The notes beneath the pieces were generated by a model, which saw nothing but the letters and a program-made list of their open reading frames with translations, was not told the origin of the DNA and did no database searches. From NCBI RefSeq assembly GCF_000002425.4, contig NC_037270.1:15666321-15730320 (forward strand): DNA of 64,000 bases. Direction: 5' to 3'. Shown in pieces: positions 20,825-32,836 of the stretch. Positions within the stretch are counted from its first letter, which is position 1, and each line of letters begins with the position of its first letter. Origin of the DNA: Physcomitrium patens (lineage: Eukaryota > Streptophyta > Bryopsida > Funariales > Funariaceae). A program made the position numbers and the translations under genes.

Positions 20825-23653
20825 ATGGGGGGTCAAGAAACAAGTCCTTACTTAGTCAGCTCTTCAAGCTTGAAAATTCGGCCTCAAAGCCCCTTCCCAT
20901 CCAACGCCAGTTCTTCTCTGTACCCAAAAATTCAAAGCGAGGGACGTCCTCCAGCAGCAGCAGCAGCAGCAGACATGGCCAGTGGTTCGGCCAATTCTCC
21001 GGTCGGTGCGTTCGAGGAGCTCCTGGTGACCATTCCAGGTGCCTTAGTTCATCTTGTGGACGATCAGGAGAGTGTTCTTCTAGCCAGTGGCGATTTCTCT
21101 ATTGTAAGGATCAATCAACAGAATCAGAGGATTGTGGTGCTCGTGCGTGCTGGAGACAGTTTGCAATGGCCTTTGGTGAGTGATGAGCAGGTGGTGAAGC
21201 TTGACTCCATTCACTACGTCTTCTCGCTTCCCATGGCACCCACTTTGGATGAAGCCGTTGACGGGACTGCTTCTGAGGTATATTCCATTATCCTACTGCC
21301 CTCTAACTCGCAAATGCTGCTGCATATTAAATTCTCGGTGCACTTGTTTTGTTTCTGTTGAAGTCATCGTGTTGACGTGTTCATCAAGCTATGGCGGTGT
21401 GCTCAGGAAGGAGTGCGTGAATTCTTGTTACCTTCGTGTTGTTTGGGGTTTACCGCTCTTCTTGTATCACCGATTGGCAGGTCTCGAATTTTTGGCAAGG
21501 GGTCTGAACTTGCTTTAAAATGACTTCGATTTTTAGCGGTTTTATGTCACAATGATTGATGACGGAAATTGTGGACTGGAGATAGCCTCGGCTGAAAATG
21601 GAAAATCAATTTAAAAAATCGTTTTAGAGAAGAAGGTTTCATTGTGGGGTTATAATACTATTCTTCACGTTCAGGGAAAATTTTGATGTTCTGATGACTG
21701 CTTTGTGTCGTGATGACCCAATCCTTTCTCATGAACGTTAACTTAATTATGCTCAATGCTTGGGCACAGGCTGTGTCGAGGGCCCAGGGAGGAGAGAAAG
21801 TTCATTATGGAGTTACCTTCGCAGCACAGGGACAGGAGGAAGATTTGAGATTGCTGGATGATTTGCTGGAGTCTTACAGCTTTTTCTCTTCTCCATCGCT
21901 TGTCCACGGTGACAATCAGAAAGAAACCGTTGAAAGACATCTTGCTTCCAAAGATGACCTTGTGGTCGATACAAGGGGTGCCACGGTTGTTCCAGCATCG
22001 GTGGTTACTGGAAATGGCAAGCAGGTGCACAAATATTTGTCTTCTCAGGCTTGCACTAAGTTATGGGATTTGAACAATTTCTAAATGAAAACTTGTTAAG
22101 ATTATTTTTGTTGGCTTAAACACCAAAGCTTGCTGAACTGGGAGTAATACAAGTGTGTAGAAGCCAACAAAAAATGAAAACCCACTCAAGGAGCGTGATA
22201 CTATCCACCAATCAACAGTTTAAAAGTTGTCGTGCGACTTTAGTATCTGCAATAGCGCAATGCTAGGTTTATCGCAATTTTAGGAGACTTGGAATTGAAT
22301 GAAATTGCTTGTTAAGATCCCTTTCTTTGTGTAGCTAACTATGAGAGTTGATTGTAACAACCAGTTGTTAATCAATTTTGTTGAAGTACCTTAGAGATTT
22401 TGATCTCTTGTAAACAGTTGAAGCTAACATTCTACTCTTTCTTTTCAGATCACAGAGGAAAACCAGAGAATATTCTGGACAGCGATGGCACCTAATGTGG
22501 ATGACTACGGTAACAGTCTGGCGAAGGCGATTGCATCTGGTACAGGCCAGATAATTCGGGGCATCTTTTGGGTTCGGGATTCAACTGTCAAGACGCTGGA
22601 GAGTGGTTCTATAAATGTGACTAGAAATTCTAAACCTACCGACCATCCTAGTGATATTAGACCGTCAACATTGCGCAACCTGCAAAGGTAGATTTCTTAA
22701 TTTTGGCCTTCTGATTGCAGTTATTCGAGGTTTTCGTAGATTCCTTGGCGTTCTTTACAGTGACGTCTCTGTGTTTATTTGTGAACAATGATTTTTAGTC
22801 TTACTTGCAGAGTCAATTATCTATCGAAAGCTACGGACGATTTTGCCAAGAGTGTGTTATCAGGAGTGATATCGACTGTGGGAATTATTCCAAATGCCAT
22901 CATCAGGTCTAGTGTTGGAAGAGCAATTCTCAAGACTGCTCCTGGAGAAGTGGCATTGGCTTCTATGATATCATTTTGTGAGTGCCTCTACTTCTATTAC
23001 TTTAAATGCCATTTCTGATGGCATGCTTTGGAATTTTGAGTTTCTCTCCTTCCTGATGCACCATTCCTCCATGATGTCGGTCAGATTGAATGGTTAATAC
23101 TTCCCTATCTTTGAGAAGAACAATGTTCGAGAATGTATATGTCGTTGGACAGCTTTACCCGTCAGATTAAAATTTGGGTATGAATGGAAGAGTGAGCCTG
23201 CAGTAATTACACGAGAATTAATGATAATTGACAAAAAAATTTCAGGGAAATTGTTCGATGCTGTGGAGCAAGCCTCTAGAGATGTTTTAAAAACTGGTAC
23301 AGCAGCTGCAGCTACTGTAGTGACACATAAGTAAGCGTTTATAACCTTCTAGCTCAATCCTCTTTCATTTGTGCACCAAAGCATGTGTGTGCCTCAAGTT
23401 TGTCCATCTTATTCCACTATTCAGTATATACATACACACATAAACATGTAAACATAAATATTTATTCTGTTTTGGTGACAGGTATGGAGAACCTGCAGGA
23501 ACAGCAACAGGACAAACCTTGGGGACTGCCGGTCACATGGTGGGAACAGCATGGAGTGTAGCCAAGATTCCTAAAGCTTTTAATCCTACAGCAGCATTGA
23601 AGCCCTCTAAAGCAACTGTCATGGCACTGAACTCACCAAAATTAACGAAATAG
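20825..23653 (+). CDS. ERD7: ERD7-like senescence/dehydration-associated protein
   Basis: Six exons give 456 residues: 20825-21277, 21770-22024, 22449-22687, 22811-22977, 23246-23330 and 23482-23653. All introns are GT-AG and the total coding length is an exact multiple of three. The start at 20825 is preferred over the ATG at 20975 because the first part contains SLYPKI (about residues 31-36), resembling the SLYP motif near the start of plant ERD7 proteins. A run of six alanines (45-50) comes from a GCA-type repeat. The N-terminal domain (about 60-150; VTIPGALVHLVDD) is followed by YGVTFAAQGQEEDL in exon 2 and the C-terminal senescence domain (about 250-430; LAKAIASGTGQIIRGIFW, KSVLSGVISTVG, RAILKTAPGEVALASM). 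Family members bind membrane lipids and respond to drought, cold and ageing. Exon borders are read by eye. Confidence 0.93.
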
Positions 23654-24952
23654 AAAATTTCCAACTTTTCACCAATTGTATCATGAGATTCAATTAAAAA
23701 GTTATATACTTATATCATATTGAGTGTTTGATATCTGATGCAAGACTGTCCAGAGCAGATTACATTGTTTGACCCACATTCTTGTGTTCAAAAAAAGAAA
23801 AAAAAAAAAAAAAAAAAAAAAAGAAAGAAGAAGAAGAAGAAGAAGAAGACATCAGATTAAAGCAGGTGGTAATTATAAAACACAGAAAAAGCTGGAGGAA
23901 ATCATCAACAATTTCTTGGTAGAATGAACGAATGAATGCATGAATCAGCAATGTCAGAGGATTGAGGTGATGTGTTTTAGTACACTTTTCATATCACTGA
24001 TCACTAGAAAGGAGGAAAACTCAGATTCCGAGTTTGGCAGCATCCCAGACAACATGGCCACATGGGAGTGGACTCCCTTGCATGGCATTGGACCTTGGCT
24101 GGGGTGCCCCTGCTCCATGTGCATGTGTATTGCATTGGTCACCCACCTCCTGCCCTTTAGTGTTTGGAAATCATAATAAAAACAGAAACAACACAGAAGA
24201 GAATAGAAAAGAGAAACTCTCATCACTTACCCAATGCCCAATACACAGCTCCTGCTTACTTTGCACCCACTCAGTTGACATTCCTACTACCTCAATGCTA
24301 ACATTGTATGGCTCTACCTGCTCATCACCCTCAAATCAAACTTTAATTTTTAATTTTTTTAATGTTAATAAACATTTACAAGTCCTGTCTGAGTAAAATA
24401 TTTATCTACTTAAGTGCTTAAAATTATAAAGAAATCAAATTGAAATTATGATTCCATTTTTAATATCATAAAAATCTAATTTTCTAATACTTTTAAAACT
24501 TTCAGAATATATTTTTTAATTGTAGTATTTAATTTGGAACTTAAAAGTGTTACAAATAGAAATTTACAAACTTAGTTCAGATTTTCATGAAAAGTAATAA
24601 CAGCAGTTCCTATTTTACAGAAAGAGTTGTTGTTTACTATTAACTCTCATTAAAAAAATTATGAATTTAAAATTGAGGTCAAAATCTTTATTTATAAAAT
24701 CTTTATTTATATATTTACATACACACATATTATAAGTGTCATAACTTATGTTTTTGTACTTAAACTAAAACACTTCAAAACATTTTTCTAAATAAAAGGT
24801 ATGTTGTCGTATGAATTTAATGGTTGATAGTAATAATTTAAAAAAAATTATATAATCCTCACTTGACTTGGTATTAATCTTTAGTACTAAATTTTAATAA
24901 AATTCAATATATTCCACAATGTTTTAAACATATTTTTTCTTTATTCTCTAAG

Positions 24953-24990
<38 letters not shown>

Positions 24991-27900
24991 TTATTTATTT
25001 ATTTAATTTCTTAGTACTTGAAAGCACAGACTATTTTTTAAAAAAAAGATTTATGATATTCTTTACTTTACTTGTATTATAAGAATTCAAAATTATAATC
25101 ATATAAATAACATACTTAATAAGTATAGATTAAACTTAATTTTGATGCAATTAATTTTTAAATACTTAAATTAGTATATATTATAAAATGCATCATCAAA
25201 CACACATGATAATATAAAAAATCTAAGTACAAAAGTCATTAACAATGTGATAAGTTTGATGTTTAGATGTGTTTGACTGCGTTTTATTATGTAAAATTTA
25301 TATTTTTTCATGAAGTATGAGTTTAAGAATATATTAAGTTACATAACTTTTGTATTTACTAAATGATAGACAAACTTATTGAAAAAAATTCTATGGTTTT
25401 GTACTTTCATAATTTTTGAAATTAATATAAAAAATAATTTATTTCAATTATAATTATAAATAATTTTTATTTTAATACATGAATATTATATCATATTATA
25501 TTATAATTTTAAAAACATATTAGCATCTTTTTTATGATTCAATTATGAATTTATTTCAACGTGGATATTCTACAATAATGAAAAAAAAGATTATTTTTCA
25601 ATAAATCAATCACTAAAAAAAATATTGGTATAAAATCTAATATGACTAAAATTTCAGGAAAAATTAAAAACCAATTTTTTTAAAAAAAATCAGCATTAAA
25701 TATCAAGAAAGAAACAATTTAATAAAAATAAAAATAACTTGTGATATTTTTTTAGCTTTAATAAATTCTATATACAAAAATGATAATGGTTAAGATTTTT
25801 AATTCGAATTTTTTCAAAAAATAGTAGTATAAAAAATCTTTCAAATAAAAAATTAGAAAAACATTTCTATATATATATATAATCATTTTGATTAGAACAA
25901 AAATTTATGTATAGACCTATTATGTATTCATTTTCTTTTATGATCATGTCTAAGTTCCTATATTTTTAAAGTTTAAGAATTTTTATATTTTTTCTATGTA
26001 ATAAAAAAAATTGAAGGAATAATAACATTATATTAATTATTTTATAGAATATTCCAACATCATCACCTCTTTTAAATGGTTTGTAAGTCCACAATGACAT
26101 AGTCTTTATAGTGACACTATTTCAATTCAACACACATTTTCAAAATCACATCCATTGTGTCTTAAGTATATATAATTTTTTAAAATTTTCATTTCAATTT
26201 ACATTAAATCTTATGCATGACTACAGAAAAAATTATAGGTTTCGATTTTCTTTTATACACAGTAAAGAAAGATGGATTTCATGAATCAGCACTTTCATGT
26301 GCACATGAAGTTGGCTTACACAAATTGGTTCAAGCAATACTGATATCTGGTGATAGGAGGGGGGGGGGGATGTGCACCAGTTGCCAACCAGGGAAAGGGT
26401 AGGTGTGTGAGAACCCACAGATCCAATAAGGGCAAATGTACAGGCAGCACATTTTGGATATAACAAACAAAATGGAACCACCCAACTTGAATCTGAACTG
26501 AGATCAACCCTGTAAGCATGGACAGCAGCCCTTGGAAGCTGTTTAGTTGACTAATGCTACACCAACAGAATCCTCACACAACTCTCTGACAATATAATCA
26601 CTGGCCAACAGACTTTAAAGGTATTCACAGACATGCCACCTTGTGCCAAAACTTCTATTTAATTACCCAATTCAACCCAGCATAGCCTCTGACACAGGTG
26701 ATTGAGCAGCATCTATCTTACCCAATCCACAGCCCATGATGCATCCAGCCAAAACCAGCCTTCAACATTTCTTGCAAAGTTGTTAAAAAGCCTCCAGCAA
26801 TGCACACATCAAACACATCAGATTTGTTGGCTACTGGTGCACAACTAGCAAAAGATGGAGCATGATTAGGCTCAAGTTTCCAACCAAAATTTACAACCAA
26901 ATGGAAATAGAACCACAATCATGTTTCTAAATGTTATAATAATTCTAAAATTAGCATGCCACGATTGGAGACCTTACAGCATCACCACACTTACATAGCC
27001 CCAAGTGAATTCAGCACAGTGAGACTCAAGAAACTAGTTATGTTCTTGACTGTGAATCACAATGTGTCATTTGGAATTCCTTAGGTTAGACCTCATGGCT
27101 GAATAAATTTGCATGTAGGGACCAGGTGCTAGGTGTTGACAGGTAATTACTGGTTCTAAGATTAGTATTAGTCCCACTGTACCCCATTTCAAAGATGTAA
27201 GACATGCCCCCAGTACATTTTGCAATGTGGCTGATTCCTTTTTTCTCTCTAATATCCTGATGTTTTTGACAAGTGATAATGTTTTGATCGTGTAATGTGG
27301 ACATTTAAATAGGCTGACTTAGCAATAGCAGCTGGTTGCCTTGCCCATCAAACACCAGCAACATAGCTGTAAGTGCACTGGCATTGTGAATGCAATTCTG
27401 TTCCATCCCAATCATTCACAACAGAGACAAACCAGCAGAGCATACAGTGTCCCCTCAGTGTTTAAGTTTAGTGCTGAACCTAGAAAGGTCAACTGGAGCA
27501 AAGAAGCCTTGGTCTCCTTTGCCACACCACCTGCCCAATAAGATAGAATGGATTGTTGAATTATGATAACATTGAGAGGTGTGTACTACAAAGCCCACAT
27601 TCTAATGAGATGTATAAGTGCAACCAGACTTCATCTCATCCATGCAATTTATTGAGATGGTACATACTTACCACAAACCTGTAACCACAAGAATTAGAAA
27701 TGTCATTGTTAACTGACATTACACTGCAATCATGTATGTAAGCAAATCTGAGAGCATTCTAATGTATACAAGAACACAAGTTCTGAGATTCTACACAACT
27801 TACTGTTTTCAATGATTTAAAATTCAAATAATTATTGTAGATCATTTGGTAACACTTGAGACCTTTATTGTCTTATCCTTCTATTTTACATTGCACTTGT

Positions 27901-29488
27901 ATATGTTCACACTCTCAAATCAAGAATTAGAACACTCACAACAGTCCAAAACTAAGGAAACCACCATTTTCTAGAGAGAATTTGATATGTATCATAGGAA
28001 ATCTTATTCAGAATACTATTTCGATATAGAAATGAAAAACAATAGAATGCAATGAAATAATCTCTAGAACAAAGCAAACATTAGAAAAGCTGCAAATAAA
28101 TACAATCTTACAGCATGGATTTGGAATTAGTGGTTAATTTTTGTTAGTATTCAGTATTCTACCCTTGGACGCTTCATCATGACATTGAGATAAGTTAATT
28201 CCAACTTTTGGATGTGCAAGCGTGTACATAACTTCACAAGATTAAAAATGAGAGGAAACATTGTCCGGCACTACATTCATCCAGGTACAAGGTAGGATGC
28301 CCATTGTAAATTCAATTTATGCAAAACTTACACAGGCCAGCCTGGTGGGGAGCAGTTACCGTGAAGGAGGTTTGTCACATCACATCCTAAATCAGGCCGA
28401 AATCTTCAAAGGAACAATAGTCCATGAGTGTAGAACAGTCAACGACATGGACAAGGATGGAACTGCATCTCCGGATTTTAGGGCCGAACCTTGACTTCGA
28501 CTTCATTCAAGTTCGTAGCATCCAAGGTCAACAAGTTGACGCCTTCACGACGAACGGTACAAGCTATTTCATACTAATTTCGGCTCTGCCTGCACCGCTT
28601 TTCCCATTGAAATCACCCTTCACATCAGGGCATTCCTTGGTCGCTTTCCCATCATTCCTAGCCTAAATTTTCAATTTTCCATCATCTCCCGCTTCTGAGA
28701 AGACCGAACTTTCCTGTCCTGAGGCCGAGTTCATCCTTTCGGCCGGACCTAGCAACGACCCTACTGACAAGCCGGAGTGCCACAACTTACCTCGCCGTTC
28801 AGCAAAACCATGGCGCCGTTCACTCACATTTCCTACTATTGTGGCGACCACTGCGCTGGGACTGAAGCTCCACCCCCGCAATCAGTCACCTCGGCGGTCT
28901 CTACACCCCGATCCAATACATACCCGCCCTCCACCAATTATCGTTATCGGGTTAATCACCGGGGACAAACCTTGCGGCACAGTTCCGCACCGGGTCCACC
29001 GATCCAGTCTGCTGCTACAGGTAAATCTTTTCCTCAGCCAATCCACCCAATCGCCTCTATATAATATCTTCTCCTCTAATCTCTTCACAAGCTACTTATG
29101 AACTGGACTTTTTCTACATTTTGGGCTTGCAACAACACAGGCACTGCCCACAGGTATTCAAGTTATAGCAATAGCTTAGTACATAATCCATGAGCGCAAC
29201 TAAAGCAGCTCTGTTATGCCTTGGGGAGTGACATTGTGTTAGGACATTAACTGCGCCGAAGACCACCTATCGTTATATCGAGAGGCTTGTCGGATCTAGA
29301 CATATGGCTAAACAGCATGCTTGTTTTCTTTAGGTCGTTGCGCCCCACCTCGCACCATTGATCTGATCGTCAGATATTCAATTTCGCATTTGCGAATTTT
29401 CATCAAACGCTCGCACAGATTTTAAAGGGTTTCACTGCCAACGACCTTGTAGTGGCACGTCCATCTGTAGGTCGGAACTGCACGCGTC
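23654..29488. other. Spacer between the ERD7-like and EXORDIUM-like genes
   Basis: It holds an A-rich then GAA-rich tract (23790-23849), a very AT-rich stretch (about 24400-26200) with an (AT)n run near 24957-24983, and an 11-base G run (26359-26369). From about 26200 base composition becomes more balanced, but no conserved frame or motif was recognised. The last kilobase (about 28450-29488) is GC-richer and should contain the promoter and 5' UTR of the EXORDIUM-like gene; a 5' UTR intron is possible but not shown. Confidence 0.5.
23790..23849. repeat. A-rich / (GAA)n simple repeat
   Basis: A poly-A stretch interrupted by single Gs changes into about eight AAG repeats, about 140 bp after the ERD7-like stop codon. 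There are no signs of a SINE or LINE body attached. Confidence 0.9.
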
Positions 29489-30769
29489 TTGGCGCGTTGC
29501 ATGGCCCCTCAGCTGGAGAGGAGCGCTTCGACTGTGCGGGAGAGCATGGCGGCTTTTCAGCGGTCGGCCTCTTCCGTGAAGCTGGATTGTAGCAGCAATC
29601 CCATTTTGCAGCGGACGAATTCCATGCTATCCTCGGAGACGAAGCTGAAGGCTGCCCCGAGCACATTGGTGAAGGATCAGGTCGCCAACCCTGCCATCAG
29701 GAACCGGAACGTCGTGATCGGATTGCTGTCGTGTTTGCTGATTCTGGCTGTGTCGTGGCATTCCATGTCGCCCGAAGGCGTCCCGGCGGATTCGTTCGAT
29801 GCCGGGAGTGGTCAGTCGGCGTGGTCTCACGGGGGCAGGGCGATGCCATACAAGGAGTTCGTGCAGAAGAGCCTTGTAGGGGGCATGAAGTTTTTGGTGC
29901 AGGACCCGCAGATCAAGATGACGTATCACAACGGGCCTCTTCTGACCGGAACGGGTGGCGTGTTGAAGGTGAATGTGATATTCTACGGGGGGTGGAGCGA
30001 GAAGCAGAAGGCCATATTGACAGACTTTGTGAGGTCTTTCTCGAGTCCGAAACCCCGGACGCTTTTCCCGACGGTGGCGGGGTGGTGGGCGATCTTGAAG
30101 AACTACAAGGACAGCAAGAAGGTGCCCGTGGCAGCCACCGTAACATTGGGGAAGGTGTACACGGACTCCAAGTACAGCTTGAAGAAGTCTCTGGCGGAGT
30201 CGGATATCGAGAAGCTGGTGGTGGCGTCGCTGAATTCGACGGGGGTGGATCCGAACGCAGTGTACCTGGTGTTGACCTCTGCGGATGTGGGCGTGCAAGG
30301 GTTCTGCAGCTCTCTGTGCGGAACCCACAGCTGGACTCGGTCGCCGGCCACGCAACACAAGGTGCTGCCATTCGTGTGGGTTGGGAACCCGGCGACCCAG
30401 TGTCCGGGGCACTGCGCGTGGCCGTATGCGAAGGCGGAGTACGGTGCGGGCCCAAACACGGCTCCGTTGAAGGCTCCGAACGGGGACGTGGGCGTGGACG
30501 GGATGTGCATCAGCATCGCCGGCTTGTTGGCCGGGGCGGCGACGAACCCTCGGAACAACGGGTACTACCAGGGAGGAGCGCTGGACCCGCTGGAGGTTGC
30601 GACGGTGTGCGGAGGGATCTACGGCGAGGGCGCGTACCCAGGGTATGCGGGGAAGATTCTGAAGGACAGGAACGGGGCGAGCTACAACGTGAACGGAGTG
30701 AACGGGCGGAAGTATTTGGTGCCGTTCGTGTTCGACCTCAGGACGAAGAAGTGTGGGCTGCAGGGGTGA
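29489..30769 (+). CDS. EXL: EXORDIUM / PHI-1-like protein with N-terminal extension
   Basis: A single coding exon encodes 426 residues; a second ATG four codons later (29501) could also be used. A polar N-terminus of about 72 residues precedes one hydrophobic segment (VVIGLLSCLLILAVSW, about 75-90), so a signal anchor is likely. The phosphate-induced protein 1 domain fills most of the rest (about 130-425), with GVLKVNVIFYGGW, VPFVWVGNPATQCPGHCAWP, NGDVGVDGMCISIAGLLAGAATNP, GAYPGYAG and GVNGRKYLVP. Family members such as EXORDIUM are extracellular or secretory-route proteins linked to brassinosteroid-dependent cell expansion and carbon status; the biochemical activity is unknown. The long N-terminus contains RSAS twice and RTNS once. 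The gene is far GC-richer than its flanks. Confidence 0.95.
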   Translation: MARCMAPQLERSASTVRESMAAFQRSASSVKLDCSSNPILQRTNSMLSSETKLKAAPSTLVKDQVANPAIRNRNVVIGLLSCLLILAVSWHSMSPEGVPADSFDAGSGQSAWSHGGRAMPYKEFVQKSLVGGMKFLVQDPQIKMTYHNGPLLTGTGGVLKVNVIFYGGWSEKQKAILTDFVRSFSSPKPRTLFPTVAGWWAILKNYKDSKKVPVAATVTLGKVYTDSKYSLKKSLAESDIEKLVVASLNSTGVDPNAVYLVLTSADVGVQGFCSSLCGTHSWTRSPATQHKVLPFVWVGNPATQCPGHCAWPYAKAEYGAGPNTAPLKAPNGDVGVDGMCISIAGLLAGAATNPRNNGYYQGGALDPLEVATVCGGIYGEGAYPGYAGKILKDRNGASYNVNGVNGRKYLVPFVFDLRTKKCGLQG

Positions 30770-32399
30770 TTTGAGGCACGTCGACGACGACGTGGAGATG
30801 GCGGTGGCGAAGAGTGTGCGAGGAGAATGTGATGGCCTTGGTTGGCATCTGTGCGGCTGACTGCCCCGAAGAGGAGGCGTCCGGGGCCGCCGATGGAACG
30901 AAGGGATTGACAGAAGGGTGATGAGTATTGTTGTGAAGTGAGCATGATTTATGGACCCCGGATTCGTTGAGGACGGGGCGACATGGTTTTGTAGGTTGTT
31001 GATGCAATAAGTAGCTGAGCAGTGTCACACGCGAATGCAGCGGGTGGATTGCCAGCGGTTCCTCTGGCATTGTGACCTCCACGGATCGGTTTGACCACCG
31101 CCCGTCGTTAATGCAATTGGGAATATATTTTGGCTTTGCATTCTCGAGTTGTTATGTTTTAGGAGGGATGACGTCAGGATGTTTAGCAGTTTGGCGTTAT
31201 CATTGTAGATTGCATGAGATAGCTGTGAGACTGATTCGATCGTTGTTTAGAAGTTTGATTGAACTTCGTGTTTTGTGTTTTGCGACAACTTCCGCTAGAA
31301 AGCTTTGAAAAGAGCGTGAAGTCTTAGTGATGAGTATTGCTGTTGTATGCACTGGATCATGTTTGTTCGATTCGTTGTGTTGTCCGGGAGAGGCTCAGGG
31401 ACGGCACTTTTTTCTCGGAATTTGTCCAGTTTCTCACCATTGTTGTGGAATTGGAACAGTGCAAATGTCAATTGTGGGAAAGTATGATGAAATGAATAAG
31501 CATATCGAGTACATCATAAAATGAGGATACAATTGGTAGGAAAAGAAAAGCTAGTGTATAATACGCAACTACTAAAAATTTCCGCAACAGAAATAGTATT
31601 ATACCACACAATTGATCATGCTAAACAATCAATCATCTGCAGCTGGAATATTTATTAAAATATTGAATCTATAAAATGATAAAATAATTCATGGAGTAAC
31701 TATTAAAGTGTAGAAAATATTTAATCAAAATCGAAATTTCTAAAAGTTCTACTTTAGAGCACAAACAAAAATTAAAAAAATAAAAAATCATCATACTGAG
31801 CATCTAAGAAATATTACAAATAAAATTAAATCAAAGTAAAGAAAAATGAATTATTACAGAAGAAGTAAGCTTTGCAATAAGTTTTAAAGTAAAAACAACT
31901 TTTATATTTTAGAAGACAATCAGGGAATGATTTGACTTCCTTGCAAACATTTAAAAAAAGAATGCAATTTATACCCAAATACTTTGTAAATATAACAAGA
32001 TTAAAGATAAGAAATTCAAAATTACAATAGGAATTTTAACAAAATTATTACATTTTAAAGCGAAATTTCGAAGCACTATTTATGCAACAAGAAGTTAAAC
32101 AACACAAAGAATAAAAAATATATATATCTATTATTAAAAGAATATGTAGATGAATCAAGAAAGATCTTATGTAGGATTGAAATTTGCTGAAAAGAAACTA
32201 GAGCATAAACCAATTCAACCTTTAGTATTTAGTATATAATACATTAATTTTTTGTATAAAAAATTAAAATATAACCTCAATTTTAATCTTAAAATATTTT
32301 AAAAATATTTTAGACATTTCTAAATAAAAACTTGATTGCATAATTAAAATATATTTTTAAATAGATACTACTTAGACACCAATTAAGAAGATGTTTGTT
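30770..32399. other. Spacer downstream of the EXORDIUM-like gene
   Basis: The first 700 bp are balanced in composition and probably include the 3' UTR. From about 31540 the sequence is strongly AT-rich. No gene or repeat is recognised until the decayed LTR at 32400. Confidence 0.5.
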
Positions 32400-32836
32400 T
32401 GTCAAGGACATGAATTAAAAACAATCAAAGAACCAACTTATTCTTTTGTTACTAGAAAAGAATAAAAATTCACTTAAAATAGTTATAATATTAAAATTGA
32501 ATTACTATTGCTAAAGACAAGAAGACTAGACGCTCTTGAAATAAAGCTAAATACAAGAAAGACATTAAAAAGAATGAAAAAAGGCCTCATTTTTGCATTG
32601 ATATATATTATCTAACTAAAGAAGTATGTAGCAACATTCTATAGGTCATTTAATACGTGTTCAACTTACAAGACACTTGTTTAATTTATGAAGTGCATTT
32701 CCAATATATGCACTACATGGCCAATTTATATTTCAAGTGGTCAAAATGTGCAACATGGGGCCCAACTTTTACTTACTTTAATGTAACTCCTCTTATCTTA
32801 ATAAATATTAATTTTGATATATATGTCTATGATACA
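32400..32836 (-). mobile_element. Decayed solo LTR of the chromovirus family
   Basis: In minus orientation it begins TGTCAAGGACATGAA, the complement of the LTR end, and continues with recognisable blocks: ATTGCTAAAGACAAGAAGACTAG, CTCTTGAAAT, TATATATTATCTAACTAAAG, CATTCTATAGG and a TGTTCAACTTACAAG region. It ends near TGATACA, the decayed complement of the LTR start. No internal element sequence lies on either side, so it is a solo LTR. It is very diverged and old. Confidence 0.65.

Noticed and set aside
20812-21183. Alternative frame of 123 codons at the start of the ERD7-like gene
   Set aside because: The frame from 20825 matches the ERD7 family and splices in phase with five more exons.
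23790-23849. A-rich tract as the tail of a SINE or processed copy
   Set aside because: No element body or flanking target duplication could be recognised, so it is listed only as a simple repeat.
29627-30412. Long antisense open frame (261 codons) over the EXORDIUM-like gene
   Set aside because: Stop codons are rare on the opposite strand of GC-rich coding DNA; no domain is visible.
29731-30774. Long open frame (347 codons) on the plus strand, overlapping the EXORDIUM-like gene
   Set aside because: It lies in another frame of a GC-rich gene whose main frame has a full family match; the alternative product is arginine/glycine-rich and matches nothing.
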